Assembly (NCBI GenBank): GCA_951812895.1
Contig: OX638333.1
Span: 2,832,001 to 2,896,000, forward strand
Source of the DNA: an uncultured Roseovarius sp.
Lineage (GTDB): Bacteria; Pseudomonadota; Alphaproteobacteria; Rhodobacterales; Rhodobacteraceae
Direction of reading: 5' to 3'
Length of the DNA: 64,000 nt
Shown piece after piece: positions 63,061 through 64,000 of this stretch. Both the position numbers and the translations under genes were made by a program. Under the pieces are notes generated by a model. It had not been told where the DNA came from. It searched no databases and saw only the letters and a list, made by a program, of their open reading frames with translations. Position 1 is the first letter of the stretch; each line of letters starts with the position of its first letter.

Positions 63061-64000
63061 GTGACTGATCCTCGTAAAAATACCCGCGATATTTACCCGC
63101 CCACGGGAAACGAGCTGAATGCCAAAAGCTGGCTGACCGAGGCCCCCTTGCGGATGCTGATGAACAACCTGCATCCTGATGTGGCCGAAAACCCGCATGA
63201 GCTGGTGGTTTATGGCGGTATCGGCCGGGCAGCGCGCACCTGGCAGGATTTTGACTTGATCGTCGACAGCCTGAAAGATCTGGAAGAGGATGAAACCCTT
63301 GTGGTCCAGTCGGGCAAACCGATTGCCATCGTCAAAACCCACAAAGATGCCCCCCGTGTTCTGATTGCCAACTCGAACCTGGTGCCTCACTGGGCCAACT
63401 GGGATCATTTCAACGAGCTCGATAAAAAAGGCCTGGCCATGTATGGCCAGATGACTGCGGGATCGTGGATTTACATCGGATCACAGGGCATCGTGCAGGG
63501 CACCTATGAAACCTTCATGGAAGCGGGCCGCCAGCACTTTGGCGGAAGCCTGAATGGCCGCTGGATTCTGACCGGTGGTTTGGGTGGCATGGGTGGCGCG
63601 CAACCACTGGCCGCGGTTATGGCCGGTGCCAGCTGTCTGGCTGTGGAATGCGACGAGAAAAGCGCTGATTTCCGCCTGCGTACCCGTTACGTTGATGAGA
63701 AAACCCACAGCCTTGACGAAGCGATGTCGATGATCGACCGTTGGACCAAGGCGGGCGAGGCCAAGTCGGTCGCACTTATCGGCAACGCCGCCGACATCTT
63801 CCCTGAAATTTACAAGCGTGGCATCCGCCCCGATATCGTGACCGACCAGACCTCGGCCCACGACCCGGTCAATGGTTATCTGCCGCAGGGCTGGACCGTT
63901 GCCGAATGGCGCGCCAAGGCGGAATCCGCGCCGAAAGAGGTCGAAAAAGCCGCACGTGCCTCGATGAAAGTTCAGGTTGAGGCGATGGTCGCCTTCCACA
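63061..64000 (+). CDS. hutU: Urocanate hydratase HutU, 3' end outside the window
   Basis: GTG start at 63061; about 313 codons are visible of a family length near 555. Visible motifs include [21 protein letters not shown] and the NAD-binding [19 protein letters not shown]. It hydrates urocanate to imidazolone propionate, using a tightly bound NAD+ as electrophile. Nineteen bases after hutG. Confidence 0.95.
   Translation, partial: MTDPRKNTRDIYPPTGNELNAKSWLTEAPLRMLMNNLHPDVAENPHELVVYGGIGRAARTWQDFDLIVDSLKDLEEDETLVVQSGKPIAIVKTHKDAPRVLIANSNLVPHWANWDHFNELDKKGLAMYGQMTAGSWIYIGSQGIVQGTYETFMEAGRQHFGGSLNGRWILTGGLGGMGGAQPLAAVMAGASCLAVECDEKSADFRLRTRYVDEKTHSLDEAMSMIDRWTKAGEAKSVALIGNAADIFPEIYKRGIRPDIVTDQTSAHDPVNGYLPQGWTVAEWRAKAESAPKEVEKAARASMKVQVEAMVAFH

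Overview
The window reads as chromosome of a marine Rhodobacteraceae (Roseobacter-group) alphaproteobacterium. The evidence is the gene families and their neighbourhoods: a SPOR-domain protein, a beta-oxidation cluster with a GST and a MerR regulator, membrane-bound urate oxidase PuuD, a TAXI-TRAP transporter with a fused permease, and a HutC/HutF/HutG histidine pathway. Most genes are GC-rich with short spacers and 1-4 base stop/start overlaps. I see no tRNA, rRNA, CRISPR array, intact insertion sequence or prophage.

Layout. 1-5.8 kb: a SPOR protein cut by the window edge, a one-TM protein resembling a dead M48 peptidase, an acyl-CoA synthetase, a sulfotransferase and a Hint-domain protein. 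6-16.7 kb: a minus-strand fatty/short-chain acyl-CoA oxidation operon (acyl-CoA dehydrogenase, small protein, GST, unknown AT-rich gene, thiolase, cupin, FadJ-type enzyme) with a MerR regulator, two divergent hotdog thioesterases and a MATE exporter. 17-30.3 kb: purine/ureide catabolism. PuuD, UraH, a PuuE-UraD fusion, AllE and AllA take urate towards ureidoglycolate, glyoxylate and urea; adenine deaminase and a BT1-type transporter lie at the far end. Allantoate amidohydrolase and xanthine dehydrogenase are not in the window. 30.3-38.6 kb: a TAXI-TRAP uptake operon with a universal stress protein, an RpiR regulator, a class III aminotransferase and an EamA exporter. 39-42.5 kb: an outer-membrane barrel, a tandem-GNAT protein, a DUF2061 protein and an XRE regulator.

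42.7-51.7 kb is the most unusual region: eight plus-strand genes encoding a Ser/Thr kinase, an FHA protein, a PP2C phosphatase, three different dynamin-like/P-loop GTPases, a roadblock/LC7-like protein and a protein of unknown family. No secretion-system, phage or transposon gene accompanies them. It looks like a self-contained phosphothreonine-controlled membrane or GTPase system that I cannot match to a named one.

51.7-64 kb: a GntR-controlled operon (Fe/2OG dioxygenase, EutA-like Asp/Glu racemase family protein, FAD/GcvT-type demethylase-like oxidoreductase) next to a histidine utilisation regulon (hutC, hutD, hutF, hutI, hutH, hutG, hutU). The hut intergenic regions hold tandem GTATAC-type sites at the same 21-bp spacing, and the GntR operon has its own pair of perfect 12-bp palindromes. 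Other non-coding features are a 24-bp dispersed repeat present three times, an attenuator-like terminator inside the TRAP operon, and several strong palindromes beside regulators.
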